A DNA stretch of 64,000 bases from the NCBI RefSeq assembly GCF_947623445.1, contig NC_135242.1:9858001-9922000 (forward strand). Direction: 5' to 3'. Below, in pieces: positions 24,139 through 36,675 of the stretch. The notes under the pieces are model-generated. The model saw only the letters and a list, made by a program, of their open reading frames with translations, did no database searches and was not told the origin of the DNA. Within the stretch, counting starts at the first letter, position 1; every line of letters starts with the position of its first letter. Source of the DNA: Clavelina lepadiformis. Its lineage: Eukaryota > Chordata > Ascidiacea > Aplousobranchia > Clavelinidae. The position numbers and the translations under genes were made by a program.

Positions 24139-26822
24139 GGTATAATGGAACTGAATTAACACTTCGAAGTTTTAACCGCCATTTCTCTTATGAAACACTT
24201 GTAATTATTCAGCCAACGTCAAAGAACGATATAATCTCGTAAAGTAACAATACAACATACATGTATGACATCATAAAACAGTAGAAAAACTGTTGCAACA
24301 ACGCAATGTTGCTCAAAATGCAATTGGCGAGTACGCTAGTGTTAAGATTTTGAAAAATCACTTTCACAAAATGGGAAAAAACAACATGTTTTGACAAAAA
24401 AGTGACCCCAGATTCCCATGTCAAGGAAAATAAATCCTGCCTTAATAGCTCTTCTGTAAAAGCTTTTGAAATGCTGTTTTTGGTCTAGAAAATTTGGCCG
24501 AAATGAAGACATTATTCTCTAGGCATTATCGCATGTTACAGTGTTTAAATTTAAATTTTTCGATTCAACTGGCGCCGTGCGCAAACAAGGTTAGTGAACG
24601 CAGAAAATATTTTTTTCATTCAAGAATTGTTTGTGTACAATGTTAATCCAAATGTTTTTCAAGAAATGTAAGGTAACCGTGCAAGCATCAACTTTGCTTT
24701 AACAACCTAAACATTTAAACACAACTTGTGGTGTAACTTCAGTTTTCATGCACTATTGTGCTGTCAACAACATGTGCACAAATTAGTTCCCGCGATGCGA
24801 TTGCAATCTACGAAAACCTATTTAAATGATTTTTGAGATACTGCTTTAAGTTGGTGTTTAAGCCTTACATGAATTTCCAATTATTATCATGTCTCTGTAA
24901 AAATCAATTAAGCTATCAATATTTTGTGATATTGCAGTAAAATACCTCGACCGCTTCTAAGTGTGTCAACTTATGTCATTTATACGAGTCAAGCTGACGC
25001 GTGACCAGACAGGCTTGTGAACTCGCTTTTCTTTTTTATTTTCAAACCCAGAGATAAGCATGTTAGCAAAACGAGATAAACTCGCTTAAAGACGCCATGT
25101 GAAAAGGATTCATAATAATATCATTGCGTATGAATGGAAAATGACCTCGAAAAATTGAACGTATGCTTTGTTTTAACTGCTTTGCTCTAAAAACAGGTTT
25201 TTTCATAATTAGATGGCAATAATGTAACTGTCTTCCCAAGCGTCAAATCATGGCTCAACCACTGTGCATAATTGATTAAATGCATACAAAACTCAGTATA
25301 TAATTGTGCTCACTGGTCATTAACTCACCTGAAATATGCTACTGGCTATAACTATAGCCGCACTTGAGTGTGCTCTTGTCCAACAGCCGCCGGTAATTTG
25401 CCTTGTCTGTTTATTATAAACTATGCAGATTGGTAGATCTCAAGTGTGCAGCTGCCACATTTTCCACAATGGCACATGCCTCGCTTACCGACCTTAAACT
25501 TGTGCAAGTTTAAAATGACAGTCTGGCAGACAAGTCTTTTAGTTGTTTTCTCTTTATTATATTGTTCTGTCCGAATTTGGACCACTGAACATCATGTCAA
25601 TGTTAAATACTAAACAGCGAAAAAGTGGAAACTTCATAATTAATGGCAGCGTCTATTTCATCGATGCCCCGTTTAAAAATTTGGAAAAGCAACGTAAGTA
25701 ACTTATGACCAGTGAAGTAGACAAAATTAATTGGTCACTGGTTACCGAAATAGGCCATAGCGCATTTCATGCAATTCATACTGAGAAAGATCGGTTTGGC
25801 CTACATTATGACATTAATACACCTGACATAGGCAATGCCATGTCAACTGCTCCATGATGTGATCATTAGCAGATTTACCACCCCAATAAAATCATTCTTT
25901 TTTGGCGCGTGAACTGAGAGTATAGCCATTTCAGCAAGATATTTTGCGCAGCAAACTACTAAAAATGACAAGTGGGGATGTGCAAAAATGCTTGGATGTA
26001 ATGGAAGTGCACAATAACACAGTAATGTACAGAGTTTAACTTATTCAATCTTTAAATTGAAAATTGAGTGCCCCTATGATAAACTCCGCTGTCTGGCATT
26101 GTCGAGAAGCATCCTATATTGCACATATGGGAGGTTTTTCTTATTTCATTACCTAAATTTTTGTAAACCGAGCTATAAAAGGCATATTCACTAAACTTCT
26201 CACTGCATTTCACTCCATCCATAGGCTCCTACTTTTGAAAATATTTGGGGGGAAAAATGTAATAGTAATCAAGTTAGTGACTTGGTTTATATAATTGAAT
26301 GGCAAGAATTGAAACGCTTTGAACTGTCAGTTTGCACACCACAACACGCTAAAAAGTTAAACATAACAAGTTGATTTAGGCCTAAACTGGTTTAGGCAAT
26401 ATGGTCATATAAGCCAGGAACATGCTTGCATTGTCCGCCTTATGATGTTTTAAACGATCAATCATCACATCGTCATTAGAACATGCATTGTTTATCCCTG
26501 CCGGCTTGTCCCTTTGGGGTGGTACTGCCAAGAACCAAATGCATCACTGCATCTAGGCTATTCTACTCCCTCACACTGCTTTGCAACATCACGAGCTTAT
26601 GGTACCTTACGTGTTCACTGAACCTTAAAAATGATGCACAGTATCATGGAAAGCGTTGTGTTACACAATATTATATTTATACATGATTAATAAATGGACG
26701 ATTACAGCAAATATCTAAATAACAATATTATAAAGCAAGAAATTCTTCGTTAATCATCTGAGGCAAAAAGTTCTTTTAAATCGCCCATAAGCCATTTTCA
26801 TTGTTCTGTCCAAGTAGTTAGT
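24139..26822. other. Intergenic, nothing recognised
   Basis: AT-rich with scattered short frames. A less AT-rich patch at 26480-26600 may be a transposon scrap but carries no motif I can assign. Confidence 0.4.
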
Positions 26823-27306
26823 CTTCATGGCTATCCGGAACACAGCCAATGCCGCACTTTTTAAAAAAAATTGCTGGTTTTGTGGCATTCCACGCCAGCA
26901 AAACTGAGTTGCATACCATGTTCAGACATGGAGCTTTGAGTGCATTAGCCTTCGTAAATGCTTTTTCTCCAGTAATAGTAATCCAATCACTCCAGATTTT
27001 TTTGGGCTACTCCTTCAATGACTGTAATAAAGAAGTAAAACCACCAGGAATTACAATTATATCGGCGTTCCTTGTTGTAATGCTTTTTTAGTGTTTTTTG
27101 TTGTGTGCGTACCGAACATATTCCACACCAATAGACTTAGAGATTTTTCCCCCATACTCGACAAATCCATTCATCCACTTATTTTCATTACAATGGACAA
27201 CAACAACTGAAGCAAACTTCACCTTTGGCATTGTTTTCCACTTGTCTTTCAGTTCAGAAATTCCAGACCAGTTTGGTACTGCTGGTTTAAACTCCATCCA
27301 TTGCAC
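26823..27306 (-). pseudogene. Decayed pogo/Tigger-type transposase fragment
   Basis: Reading the minus strand through stop codons gives, in order, KWKTMPKVKF and ENKWMNGF, then NADIIVIPGGFTSLLQSL, then WSDWIT, LKAPC and FKKCGIG. This is the order of the C-terminal half of DDE_1 (pogo/Tigger/CENP-B-like) transposases, where IPGG.TSLLQPLD and FKKCGI are hallmark blocks. At least two in-frame stops occur, near 27090 and after the LLQSL block. No terminal repeats found. The overlapping plus-strand frame at 26849-27091 is its antisense shadow. Confidence 0.72.
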
Positions 27307-28110
27307 ATATTCATACTGCTTTCACATTGTGTTGTTATGTTTATTGCCAACGATGTCATTATAAGTGCAATGCAATAAACATTTTTAATGATAATGATTT
27401 TCCACTAAATATTTTAAAGAAGTTTGTCCAGTATGCTAGCTAACAAATTATTTTTGTTATAATACTTTGCCATAACTTTGACATTTTGTGTTTACTGGGA
27501 TTGTTCAGCACTCTGCATGTAACTGACAAAAAGCTTAAAAACTAGGCTAATTTATCATGCGCTTACAGTCGGTAACTTGTCCTTTCATGGCCAGTCCTGT
27601 GGTGTATGTTTTATGAATGCATGTCTCTGCTTTTAGAGGCAATAAGAATTCTTGCTTTATGATTCCTCCATGTTACACAATTTTTTTTCTATCTATTATT
27701 CTTTTTCACCGCCAAGTAAAGTCTTTAAAGCATTAATTTTCATGTGCCAACCCTATTCCTCATCCTTCATTGGTGTAGTGATGTGTAAATAGTAAGAAAG
27801 TTGCTTTTGTATGCTCTTATCACAAGGGTTGAAAATGCAAACATTAAACGAAAAAGTTATTATAAACCTGCCCCAATGCATTAGTAAGTAAATTATAGTT
27901 TTTATATAGACAGCTTTTTTACTGCTTAGGTTAATCACAACCAAGGTTTGGTATGGTGTGTTGTTTCTAGCTTTGCAACAAATATATTAATTTATCATGT
28001 GTTTCTCCACCGAAAGGTGTGCTCGAAGTCATTTTGGTTTTGGGCTTATATAACATAAAAGAAACAGGTTGAAAATGTAACCCCTGAAATGTAAAAAGTG
28101 GATTAAAACA
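27307..28110. other. Intergenic upstream of MIS12
   Basis: AT-rich; presumably includes the MIS12 promoter and 5' UTR. No clear element recognised. Confidence 0.4.
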
Positions 28111-28719
28111 ATGGAACAACCTCAAGATCACTCCCTCTATACCGTACAACATATTGGAACTAACGCTGAGGATTTTACAGACTATGTATTTAATATCTGT
28201 GTTCATGAAATCATGGACAAGATACCTGCTACAAAAGCATCACTAGAAGAATATTTCTCTGAAACTTTTTCTTCCAAAGAGGAATTGTCACAATGCTTGC
28301 ATAGTCTCGTTAAGCATTTTTATTCTACGTTAGAAATTAATTCTGACGTGCTGGAGAAATACTTAGAAGATGTCACTTTCAATTTTTCACCGAACATAAT
28401 CCTTCCAGAAATAAAGATTCAAAAAATGTACCAACAGTTATCTGAGGCAGTACAGCAAGATATTGTGGAAAGTAGTGCAGGCAAGGAAAAGATGCTGATT
28501 GAAAAATTGAAACATTTAAAAATGGAAAGAACTTTTCTTATGCAATCTTTAAGTCGGGTTGATTTACTTGAAATTAAATTGAATAATTTGCATAATTTGC
28601 TGCTTTCATGTTGCAGTCAATGTAGTTCAAATGAATTAGTAGCTTTGCTAAAGCAGGTATCATTCGCTACCAAATTTATTTCTAACTGGAATTCTACTAT
28701 TTCATCATTTACAACATAG
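28111..28719 (+). CDS. MIS12: MIS12 kinetochore protein, single exon
   Basis: 202-residue intronless frame from ATG 28111. MIS12 is the small helical subunit of the MIS12 (Mtw1) complex, which links the inner kinetochore CENP-C/CENP-T to the NDC80 and KNL1 microtubule-binding modules. The clearest match is residues 91-100, NFSPNIILPE, equivalent to the family's SNILLPED block. It follows a helical HFYSTLEI segment and an N-terminal YTVQHIG motif like the family's YEAQFFG. The C-terminal 90 residues are predicted coiled coil (EKLKHLKMERTFLMQSL), as in the family. Length matches the usual 205 aa, and the vertebrate coding region is also a single exon. Overall identity is low, so the call rests on motif order, length and gene structure. 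Confidence 0.8.
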   Translation: MEQPQDHSLYTVQHIGTNAEDFTDYVFNICVHEIMDKIPATKASLEEYFSETFSSKEELSQCLHSLVKHFYSTLEINSDVLEKYLEDVTFNFSPNIILPEIKIQKMYQQLSEAVQQDIVESSAGKEKMLIEKLKHLKMERTFLMQSLSRVDLLEIKLNNLHNLLLSCCSQCSSNELVALLKQVSFATKFISNWNSTISSFTT

Positions 28720-29163
28720 ATATGTTTCTTTGTTGTACATTTTTTATTGTGTACTTACGTCAGATGAAAAATAGACTATGTTTTTGCAAATCTTACCAAT
28801 TGTCTTGTTGCCAGTTTTTATCCAATTAATTTTTAGAAATGGGTTGTGTACCAAGTTTATCACTTCTAAACATATCAGAACTGATTTTATCAACTGATTT
28901 TATGACTGACATCAATTTTCACTTTCCAGTTGTACATATATTACTGTGTCGCATTCTTTCTTGTTAGCAGTGAATGGTATAGTACTAGCAGAATTCATTG
29001 TTGATGACTCAGTTACAATTATTATGGAACTATGTATTGTTTTTAATATATATACATTTTAAGTAGTTATTTTACACAATTTTTTATTCATTGTTGACAC
29101 CATTATAGAACATTTTTAGGAAACAAATTACTAACTTCTGCAAACAAAAACCATTAATTGATT
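28720..29163. other. Short MIS12-Ran intergenic gap
   Basis: 444 bp holding the MIS12 3' UTR and Ran 5' UTR. A good acceptor-like site, acatttttag, ends at 29119, 44 bp before the Ran start. It could serve a 5'-UTR intron or a spliced leader. Confidence 0.45.
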
Positions 29164-31671
29164 ATGGATCAAAACAGCGATGTTGCAGCAACTTTTAAAA
29201 TGGTTCTAGTGGGAGATGGTGGTGTAGGTAAGTTACTAAATAGTATAATAGATTTAGTCATTAATGAGTTTGTGTTTTTTATACATATCTATAATTTATA
29301 ATTCAACCAAATGATGTTTTTTTAGGAAAAACAACGTTTGTTAAAAGACATTTGACTGGAGAGTTTGAAAAGAAATATGTTGCAACACTAGGAGTTGAAG
29401 TTCATCCCATTAAATTTCAAACAAACAGGGGAAAGATAGTTTTTAATGTATGGGACACTGCTGGACAAGAGAAGTTTGGAGGTCTTAGAGATGGCTATTA
29501 TATTCAAGTATGTATATTAGTGTGTTACAATCTAATAGTGTAATAAAATGGTCACTCCATTTTAATTACAGACAATGGTAAAAACCATGGGTTCACAGAT
29601 TATAATAGAATTTTGAAATTTCCTGAGGTGTAATGCTAACTAATAATAAAAATATATCAAGCCATTTTTCACATGTCAAATCTGAAAAATTTACCACTAG
29701 GTGGCGATTTTTTTTCTGAGTGCACGATATTTTAAAATTAACTATATTTTCATAAGTTCCTTATGCTGAAATGACAAATAAAACATGTTTTTTATCTATT
29801 TTGATGATGAGTATTCCATTAAAACTAGTTTTTGCCATAATTTTAATGCAAAACCATCCAATTTAAGGTTTAAATTTTTTGCAGCCATTTTACTTCAAAA
29901 TGTTTGTGAAAATTTTCTTCCTAAATTGTTTTGATGGATTTTTGTTCTAGCTACCAGTAAGACATAAATCTTGTCTTCATCATGTGAAAGATTTGTGGTA
30001 TTTTGCTTGGATAGGAAGTAATTGAACTTTGAGTGTAACCAATTTGTACAGCATTGCAAAGATTTTGCATGTTTTGGATTTTAACCATGTTTTGATTTTA
30101 TCTGAAAAAGAGAATGATAACCAGTTACTCCACTATCAAGTGCTTTTCAGCAAAATTCAAATAAAGTAGCACCTTTAGGTTAGATTTCATTTACTAACTT
30201 GAGCTTTCGCAAGCTTGCTTTTTCAGCTGGGACTATCAGAAAAGTATTTGCCAAAGCTCGTATTAATATGGTTCTCCTATCAATCTAATGATAGTAATCA
30301 TTAATATCTGTTACGAAATTGTAGAAACTAGAAAATACTAAAATGAATTGTACTCAGCGCCACCAGAAAGTGTTGTTAGCTACTCTTATCTTATATTTGA
30401 TAAGAGTAATTTTCTAATTGTATAAGTTGAAGTCAGTAGGCCCTAATAAATGGCTATAATGTATTTATCACAAAGGTTTTTAATGGTTTTAGTTCAATCA
30501 ACTTTACTTTAAAATAAGAAGTTTAAAAGATTTGCCATTACAATGTAGGCTATATCAGCAGCCTCCAACATATCAAAATTTGTCGCTCTTCTGAGTAAGT
30601 ACAAACAAATAAATCGTAAAATCGATTTTGGAATATTTTTTTGAGTGTGTTTCATAGTTTTTACGGAAGTATCTGCATGAACATAAGAAAATTTAACGTT
30701 GCAGATTTGCAGGCAACTTCCTTTGTAATATTTTCATGTGCTGCTATTCATGTGAATTTAGGTCTTTAGAAAATTTGCTATATTTGTGACTCTTAATTTG
30801 TGATATTTCTTAAATTTATGATATGTGGCAACAAGTTAAGCTGTTGAATATTTCAAAGTTTACAATTAATATATTTCTGATTTCCAGGGCCAGTGTGCTA
30901 TTATCATGTTTGATGTAACATCAAGAGTTACCTATAAGAATGTACCTAATTGGCACAGAGACTTGGTTAGAGTGTGCACTGACATTCCCATTGTCTTGGT
31001 TGGAAATAAGGTGTGTATTCAATTTTTTGGTTTTAATGCTAGTAGTAGCAGACTTCCTGTTACTATCTCAAGGAAGAAATGCAAAGTACATTTATAAACT
31101 CTATGTTTAAATTTAAAAAAGCAGCGATGCACAGCATAGGTATTCATATATAGATTTGCTAAAGTTTGCTTGGTTATGATATTTTTGAGGATCCATAGTT
31201 AAATCATGGGAAATTGGGACGTAAGAAGTACTGTATGTCCACAAATTAAATTTTGAATGTCATTCTTTTTGACATTTCTCGAGGCTTTTAAAAGTGTTTA
31301 TTTGTCTATTTATTCTTGAATATTTTAGTGATTGAGTTTCGTATTATACCTACGGTGTGTAATGTTCTAACTGTGATTTTGCTTCTAAGGTTGACATTAA
31401 AGATAGGAAGGTGAAAGCCAAGTCAATCAACTTCCATCGCAAAAAGAATTTGCAGTATTATGATGTTTCTGCCAAATCTAACTACAATTTCGAGAAACCA
31501 TTTCTCTGGTTAGCAAGAAAGCTTTGTGGTGATCCCAACTTGGAATTTGTGGCAATGCCCGCTCTTCTTCCACCTGAAATTAAGCTTGATCAAAAACTTA
31601 TCGACCAGTATGAACAGCAGCTAGCTGAAGCACAACAACAATGTTTACCAGATGATGACGATGATCTCTAA
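29164..31671 (+). CDS. RAN: Ran GTPase (nuclear transport and mitotic spindle)
   Basis: Exons 29164-29227, 29326-29507, 30888-31010 and 31390-31671 join to exactly 216 residues, the length of human Ran. All G motifs are present: P-loop GDGGVGKTT (split by intron 1 inside the glycine run), switch [10 protein letters not shown] with the key Thr, switch [21 protein letters not shown] with the catalytic Gln, NKVD (split by intron 3 after NK), and [19 protein letters not shown]. The C-terminal helix and acidic DDDDDL tail, which contacts RanBP1-type domains, are intact. Ran-GTP drives importin/exportin cargo exchange, spindle assembly and nuclear envelope reformation. An AATAAA at 31962-31967 is the likely polyadenylation signal. 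No oddities; strongly conserved unlike its neighbour MIS12. Confidence 0.97.
29508..30887. other. Ran intron 2
   Basis: 1.4-kb AT-rich intron, donor gtatgt, acceptor tttccag. Nothing else recognised. Confidence 0.8.
31011..31389. other. Ran intron 3
   Basis: 379-nt intron, donor gtgtgt, acceptor ttctaag, splitting the guanine-specificity motif NKVD. No other feature. Confidence 0.85.
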
Positions 31672-31961
31672 ATTTTCTGAACTGTGCAGAGCAGAGTTTC
31701 AATACGATGTTTGTACATTGCATAAAAGCTATAACAACAAAATTGTGTTGGTTAGGTTTTATGTTTGTATTCTGCCAAACTTTGTGAATAATTACTCTTA
31801 AACACGATTCTTCTTAAACAACTTCGGAAGGAATATTATACGACGTTTCATGGGATGTCAGTTGCACGTTTTGAGTGTATTAACGATTCATTCTTTAATA
31901 GCCATGAGGTAACAGGAAAATATCACATTTATTATTTGCAATTTGTAGTATACAACCACCA

Positions 31962-31967
31962 AATAAA
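31962..31967 (+). terminator. Ran polyadenylation signal
   Basis: AATAAA 290 bp after the Ran stop codon, the first canonical hexamer downstream on that strand. Confidence 0.5.
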
Positions 31968-34959
31968 AACAACTTGATTTCAGACATGTGTTACAATGGC
32001 TGGAGAAATATGATCGCTAAACCTTTGGTAACAATCAGTCGTAATGTTATGATCTTTTCGATGCCATCTCGTTGGGTCGCAATTGTTGTCTTTTTCTTTC
32101 GTTTGTTGGAAAGTGCTACCTACTGTTTTAAACGGCACCAACCCTTACGAAAAGTATATATCTCGAAATATAAAATGTAAGTTACACATTGAGCTGCTCG
32201 TACGAAATTCACTTCAACCACGCTAAGACTTAGCAGTTTTGTGAAAATTGGTCGTTCAGGTTAGGTAAAGATTTTACTGAATTGTGTATCTTTTTGCTAT
32301 GGTTTAGAAAAAGAACAGCACCAGCATAATGAAATTAAACTAACGTTGAGCTTTGCCTACCGTCCTTCATTCATGGTAATTTTTAGTTCAGCTAGAACAC
32401 GAAATACTTTCATAAAATTGTAACGTAAACAAACACCCGGGTTTACGTTAGAATTTTTAATATATAGTGGTAATGAAACGTAAAAGACCAATGTTGATGA
32501 AGTAAATCGGTCATGTCTAAGCAGCAGGAATAATTAAGGTACTAACGTTTGCTCATATGTTTCAGATTCCGCAATTTGCTACCGTAGGTTAGGCCTTTAG
32601 GCTGCTAAGTATCTGACTATAGTGAGTTATTTTTGGATTTTCAATTATACACATTTATCCTTGAACGTTTTAAATATTTTAGCTAAAATAATTTGAATTT
32701 GTTTGTTATATTATTTACTGGAAATGCTGATGCTTTGATGTGTCCGTGCTACCAGTTATATAAATACCGCACATACTTACTGTAAAGCTTGCATAAAATT
32801 AAAATACTCTTTTTAGACAAGTTACCTTACCCTGTTTAAGCCCAGTGGCCTGGTGCTTAACATGTAAAGGTTTAATAACTGGAATACTTGGAAATTCCTT
32901 TGTGGAAAGTTACAGTTTAAAATCTAATTCTAATGACAACAACTTACTTGTCAATCCTGAATGGATACATACCCAACAGCGTCCAGCGCGTTATACAAAA
33001 CGTTGTGCGTATGATGTGTAGGCTATGTGGTTTTTATTGCTTAAAAGGATTTCCAAATAATTTATTCCACAAAAGCATTTAAACTTTCTTGCTTTTGCTG
33101 GAACATTAAGTTATGGATTTGTTTTAAAGAGTTATGCCATTGTTTTGTCCAAAAGGTATTTTTTAAAATGCCGTCATTTCGTAGACGTGCTTGTAATTAT
33201 TCATGTATCTATTTAACAATAGAGTAGGCTAGCCACTCTCCTTATTTTCAGTTTAACCCAGGTTAATTTTCACTAGCCAAAAAAAATGTTGGCATGTTTA
33301 CATGATTCTAAGGTAATTTTGAGGTCACTGCTTTGAAAAATCACATTATTTTTTTCAGGTTGGCTATATTTTTTTAAGTGTTTCACATTTCTACTTTTTT
33401 ATATACCCGTCTCTTCGTGGGTCTAATTGATTAATACTTATGTAGACGTTCTTCAGCACAAAAAAATGTAATTTATACCATTTTCATATTCCCATCAGCT
33501 AAGTAAAATTACAAAGAATGCAAATATCATATTTTCCTTATAGCCTATTTATGAGAAATAAGTACCAAGCTTCCTTGTGCAGTTGCATACTTTTGGGAAC
33601 GGCCTTTAGCGAAATTTTTGTTTTTAAATCTGCTTTGTATAAACCCACAAGATGTGGGTAGTAGTCTGCTATAATAAGGCTAATCAAGTGTCTTTGATAC
33701 CATTCTTAGCGTTCCACCAATTTGGTATTGTGGTGAAAACGTTTCCATGCATCTCGATTCCAAAACTTCTATTTTCGTACATCTGCAATGTTATTACATT
33801 TGCTAAACAAGTAAAAAGAACTACAAAGCTTTAACTGCGTTATTTAATTTTAAAAATGCACAACTCCACTTTATTTGCACATGCTCTTCATTATTGTATA
33901 CTTCCATTATACTAAGACACTTCTTCATCACTGATGCTAAATCTTTAAATATTAGTCTCATCTTCGTTTCATGATGGAAAATGAAAAAACGCCTAAGTTT
34001 CCTAATTGTAATTCATCAAACAATTCTTTTTACTTTTACTTGTAGTTATACCAAGTACGAAAATGGAATATTTAACGATTCTTTAAAACTATGGTCAAGT
34101 GCTTTATGAAGCCTTGCTTGGTTTAATTTAAAGTAATCTGAGGGTGATGCCAGTTTGCTTAACGCGTTGTTGGGAAGTTTTTTCTCCGAACTATTAGTTA
34201 TTGTAGTTTTGTGAAGGGTCATAATTTTTATTCAAGAAAGCAAACAGCAGTATTTCGTCTCTCTTGCTGTCCCAACTAAAAGTCGATTAGGGTTAAAGTA
34301 AGAATAGGCCAACACCAACGAGCCAGTTGTGTTTTTCATTCCTTCCTACTTGCCCTTGGTGCTCTGTAGTCTATATACCTTCTATAAAAAACCAGTTGAG
34401 AAATCAGCACACTCATTGCAATTGTTTGATGGTGCACATACAGTCATACATAGGCGCAGAAGTTTACAAAATGTAGGGCAGAAAAGTTAATGGGTTCAGA
34501 TGTTTGGGAATTCCCCGTGTCAAGGATTGTTGTAAAAACACAAAATAAAATAAAAGATACTTCTAATCAACGTTATTTGCGACAACAGCCATGCTACAAG
34601 TTTTTAATTTTTATAAAATTTCTAGACTTGTTGGTTATGCTAACCTACCACTTATAGCACAATTGTATTTCTATTCATGTCTTAGTGCTTTGCCACTTTT
34701 TTCTGCCTACGGATCGCTGGAAGCATGTTCTTTGTTCTACCATACGTCATACTTTTAGTTCTGTGAAGTTTACGGCAAAAATGAACGACATTCTTATACG
34801 CATTATTCAATCATTATCTATTAAATTATTTATTTATTGTTCGTTTTTTATTTTATTCGCATCAAAAATACGAAACAGATCTAACAAAATTAGCAGCAAC
34901 GATTACTGAATGTGCTTCTATTTGACACATAATCAAGAACGTTAAAATTTTCAACCCTG
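31968..34959. other. Intergenic, nothing recognised
   Basis: AT-rich with short frames only. No splice-consistent exons, RNA genes or terminal repeats found. Confidence 0.4.
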
Positions 34960-35780
34960 CAGTAAAGTATCTCGTCTGTGATTTTCCGCACGAATCCGGT
35001 TAATTGCATAGTCAATTTGCCAAGCCTTTTTATGCGATTTAACGAATTATGCGTTTATGCGAAAGTGCAAATTCCACTTATTTTCTTACTTGACGTGCGA
35101 AGCTGGTCACGTGTAAAGACGTCAACACGCAAAACACTAACGTTTATTGGTATTGCGATCATCCATTCAATCAAGCACGCAAAAGATAAAAACATCCTTT
35201 CTTGCATTTGTGTTTTTAAATGACCCTTCAAACATGTCCGCCCCTTCAAACTGTAGTCGTTGGCGAATTGTATGAAGTACATGCAGAACTTCTTTATTTT
35301 TTGGTGTTGTCACAGCGATTGCGTCAGCAGAGCTTTCTTTATTGCTGTCGTCTTTTTCAACTTGTTTGTTTCGTAAAACTTCTTCACATATTACGGCATC
35401 ATCCGCAACGCTTAAATGAAACTAAAACAATGCGAATGTTAATGTCTGCGTATTGACAGCCACGTGTTAATGCTTAAATTGAGCATTGTTGGTTTCATAG
35501 TTTCGTAACAAAGCGCATTATGAGTCACAAAGCTTACGCATTGCGTGTGCGCTCCCAGTGCGCGTTGTTTTCAATTTTATCTTTTAAAATTAAAAACTTT
35601 TGAATAATCGAATAAATCACCTTCATTTTTATTCAATTAAGCGGATTATGCAATAAACCGTTATGCGATAAACCGAAGTATTATCTTTACAAATGGTAGG
35701 CTATGGTTTGGGACTTGCGCCCTTTATGCGATAAAACGAATTGTGCGATTATCCAGAATGCAATTAACCGGATTTGACTG
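34960..35780 (-). mobile_element. Tigger-like DNA transposon remnant
   Basis: Right end read inward begins CAGTCAAATCCGGTTAATTG; the left end begins CAGTAAAGTATC and carries AATCCGGTTAATTGCATAG about 35 bp in, so the two ends are related but not cleanly aligned. Between them, the minus strand at about 35245-35420 reads EEVLRNKQVEKDDSNKESSA and then VLHVLHTIRQRLQ, resembling the acidic and helical C-terminus of Tigger transposases. The DDE core is deleted. A TA target duplication was not visible. Boundaries are approximate. Confidence 0.6.
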
Positions 35781-35996
35781 CATAACCTTTTAAACGTAAA
35801 ATCGCTATTATTTGTCAGAAAAATCCAGGGCGGAAAAATCCGCCCGGTCCGCCCAAGTTCGGCGCCCGTTTGCACATATAAATACTTTTTTGGTTGTCAG
35901 TGAACAATCGTTGGTCATCCTTTTTATGCTCTTGCATGATCATGGCTATTATTGGTCCTTGTCGTTATTCATGCATACAATGTTGTCTTCCATATT

Positions 35997-36032
35997 AGAT
36001 AAATTGGTAGATAAATTGATAGATAAATTGGT
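35997..36032. repeat. Three-copy 12-bp tandem repeat
   Basis: AGATAAATTGGT, AGATAAATTGAT, AGATAAATTGGT in direct succession, with one base difference in the middle copy. Confidence 0.85.
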
Positions 36033-36309
36033 GGTAGGATACTTAAAAATACAATCCAATTTAGATAGTTATTTGCCTATTTTACAAAGGAATATACACT
36101 AAATTATACAAAACCAGCAGTACGTATATGGTTTTGTGAGCCCATTTCAAAACATAGGAGCTCCGTATCTTATTAATTTAACTGCTTTCTGGGATCATAA
36201 CAGTGCAGATTTTGCCGATTATGTGGGTAACCTCGACCTTAACCTAGTCTCCCACAGGTTTACAAATACAGCAATTTTGGTGAATCGAAGTGGTTTCGTC
36301 CTTTTAATG

Positions 36310-36638
36310 CAGTGGTTCTCAAACTGTGGTACGCGTACCACTAGTGGTACGCGAGAGCTTTTTAAGTGGTACCGCGTACCGTTGAACATGATTTTCGATG
36401 TGCTGTGAGTAATGTGTTGCCCCGGATAGACAAGCTTGTGCAGAAGAAACAGTTGCTTCTATCAAATTAAATTGTGTTTTCTTGCTATTCATTGGTGTTA
36501 TGGTATAGTAATAACGGTAATAACTAATAAATACCGGTACATTTGAGTAAAATAAGTCATTCAGGAGCCAGGTGGTACGCAGTGTAGCAAAAAAAACGAA
36601 TGAGTGGTACGCGATCGCAAAAAGTTTGAGAAACACTG
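36310..36638. mobile_element. hAT-type MITE with perfect 8-bp TSD
   Basis: 329 bp. TTTTAATG is duplicated exactly at 36302-36309 and 36639-36646. Ends CAGTGGTTCTCAAAC and, read inward from the right, CAGTGTTTCTCAAAC match 14 of 15. Repeated GTGGTACGC blocks lie near both ends (36330-36375 and 36570-36615), extending the inverted symmetry. Confidence 0.9.
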
Positions 36639-36675
36639 TTTTAATGGAACTAATATACACGTATACCGTACATTA

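Noticed and set aside
26849..27091. 80-codon plus-strand frame
   Set aside because: Antisense to the pogo/Tigger fragment, whose conserved blocks are on the minus strand.
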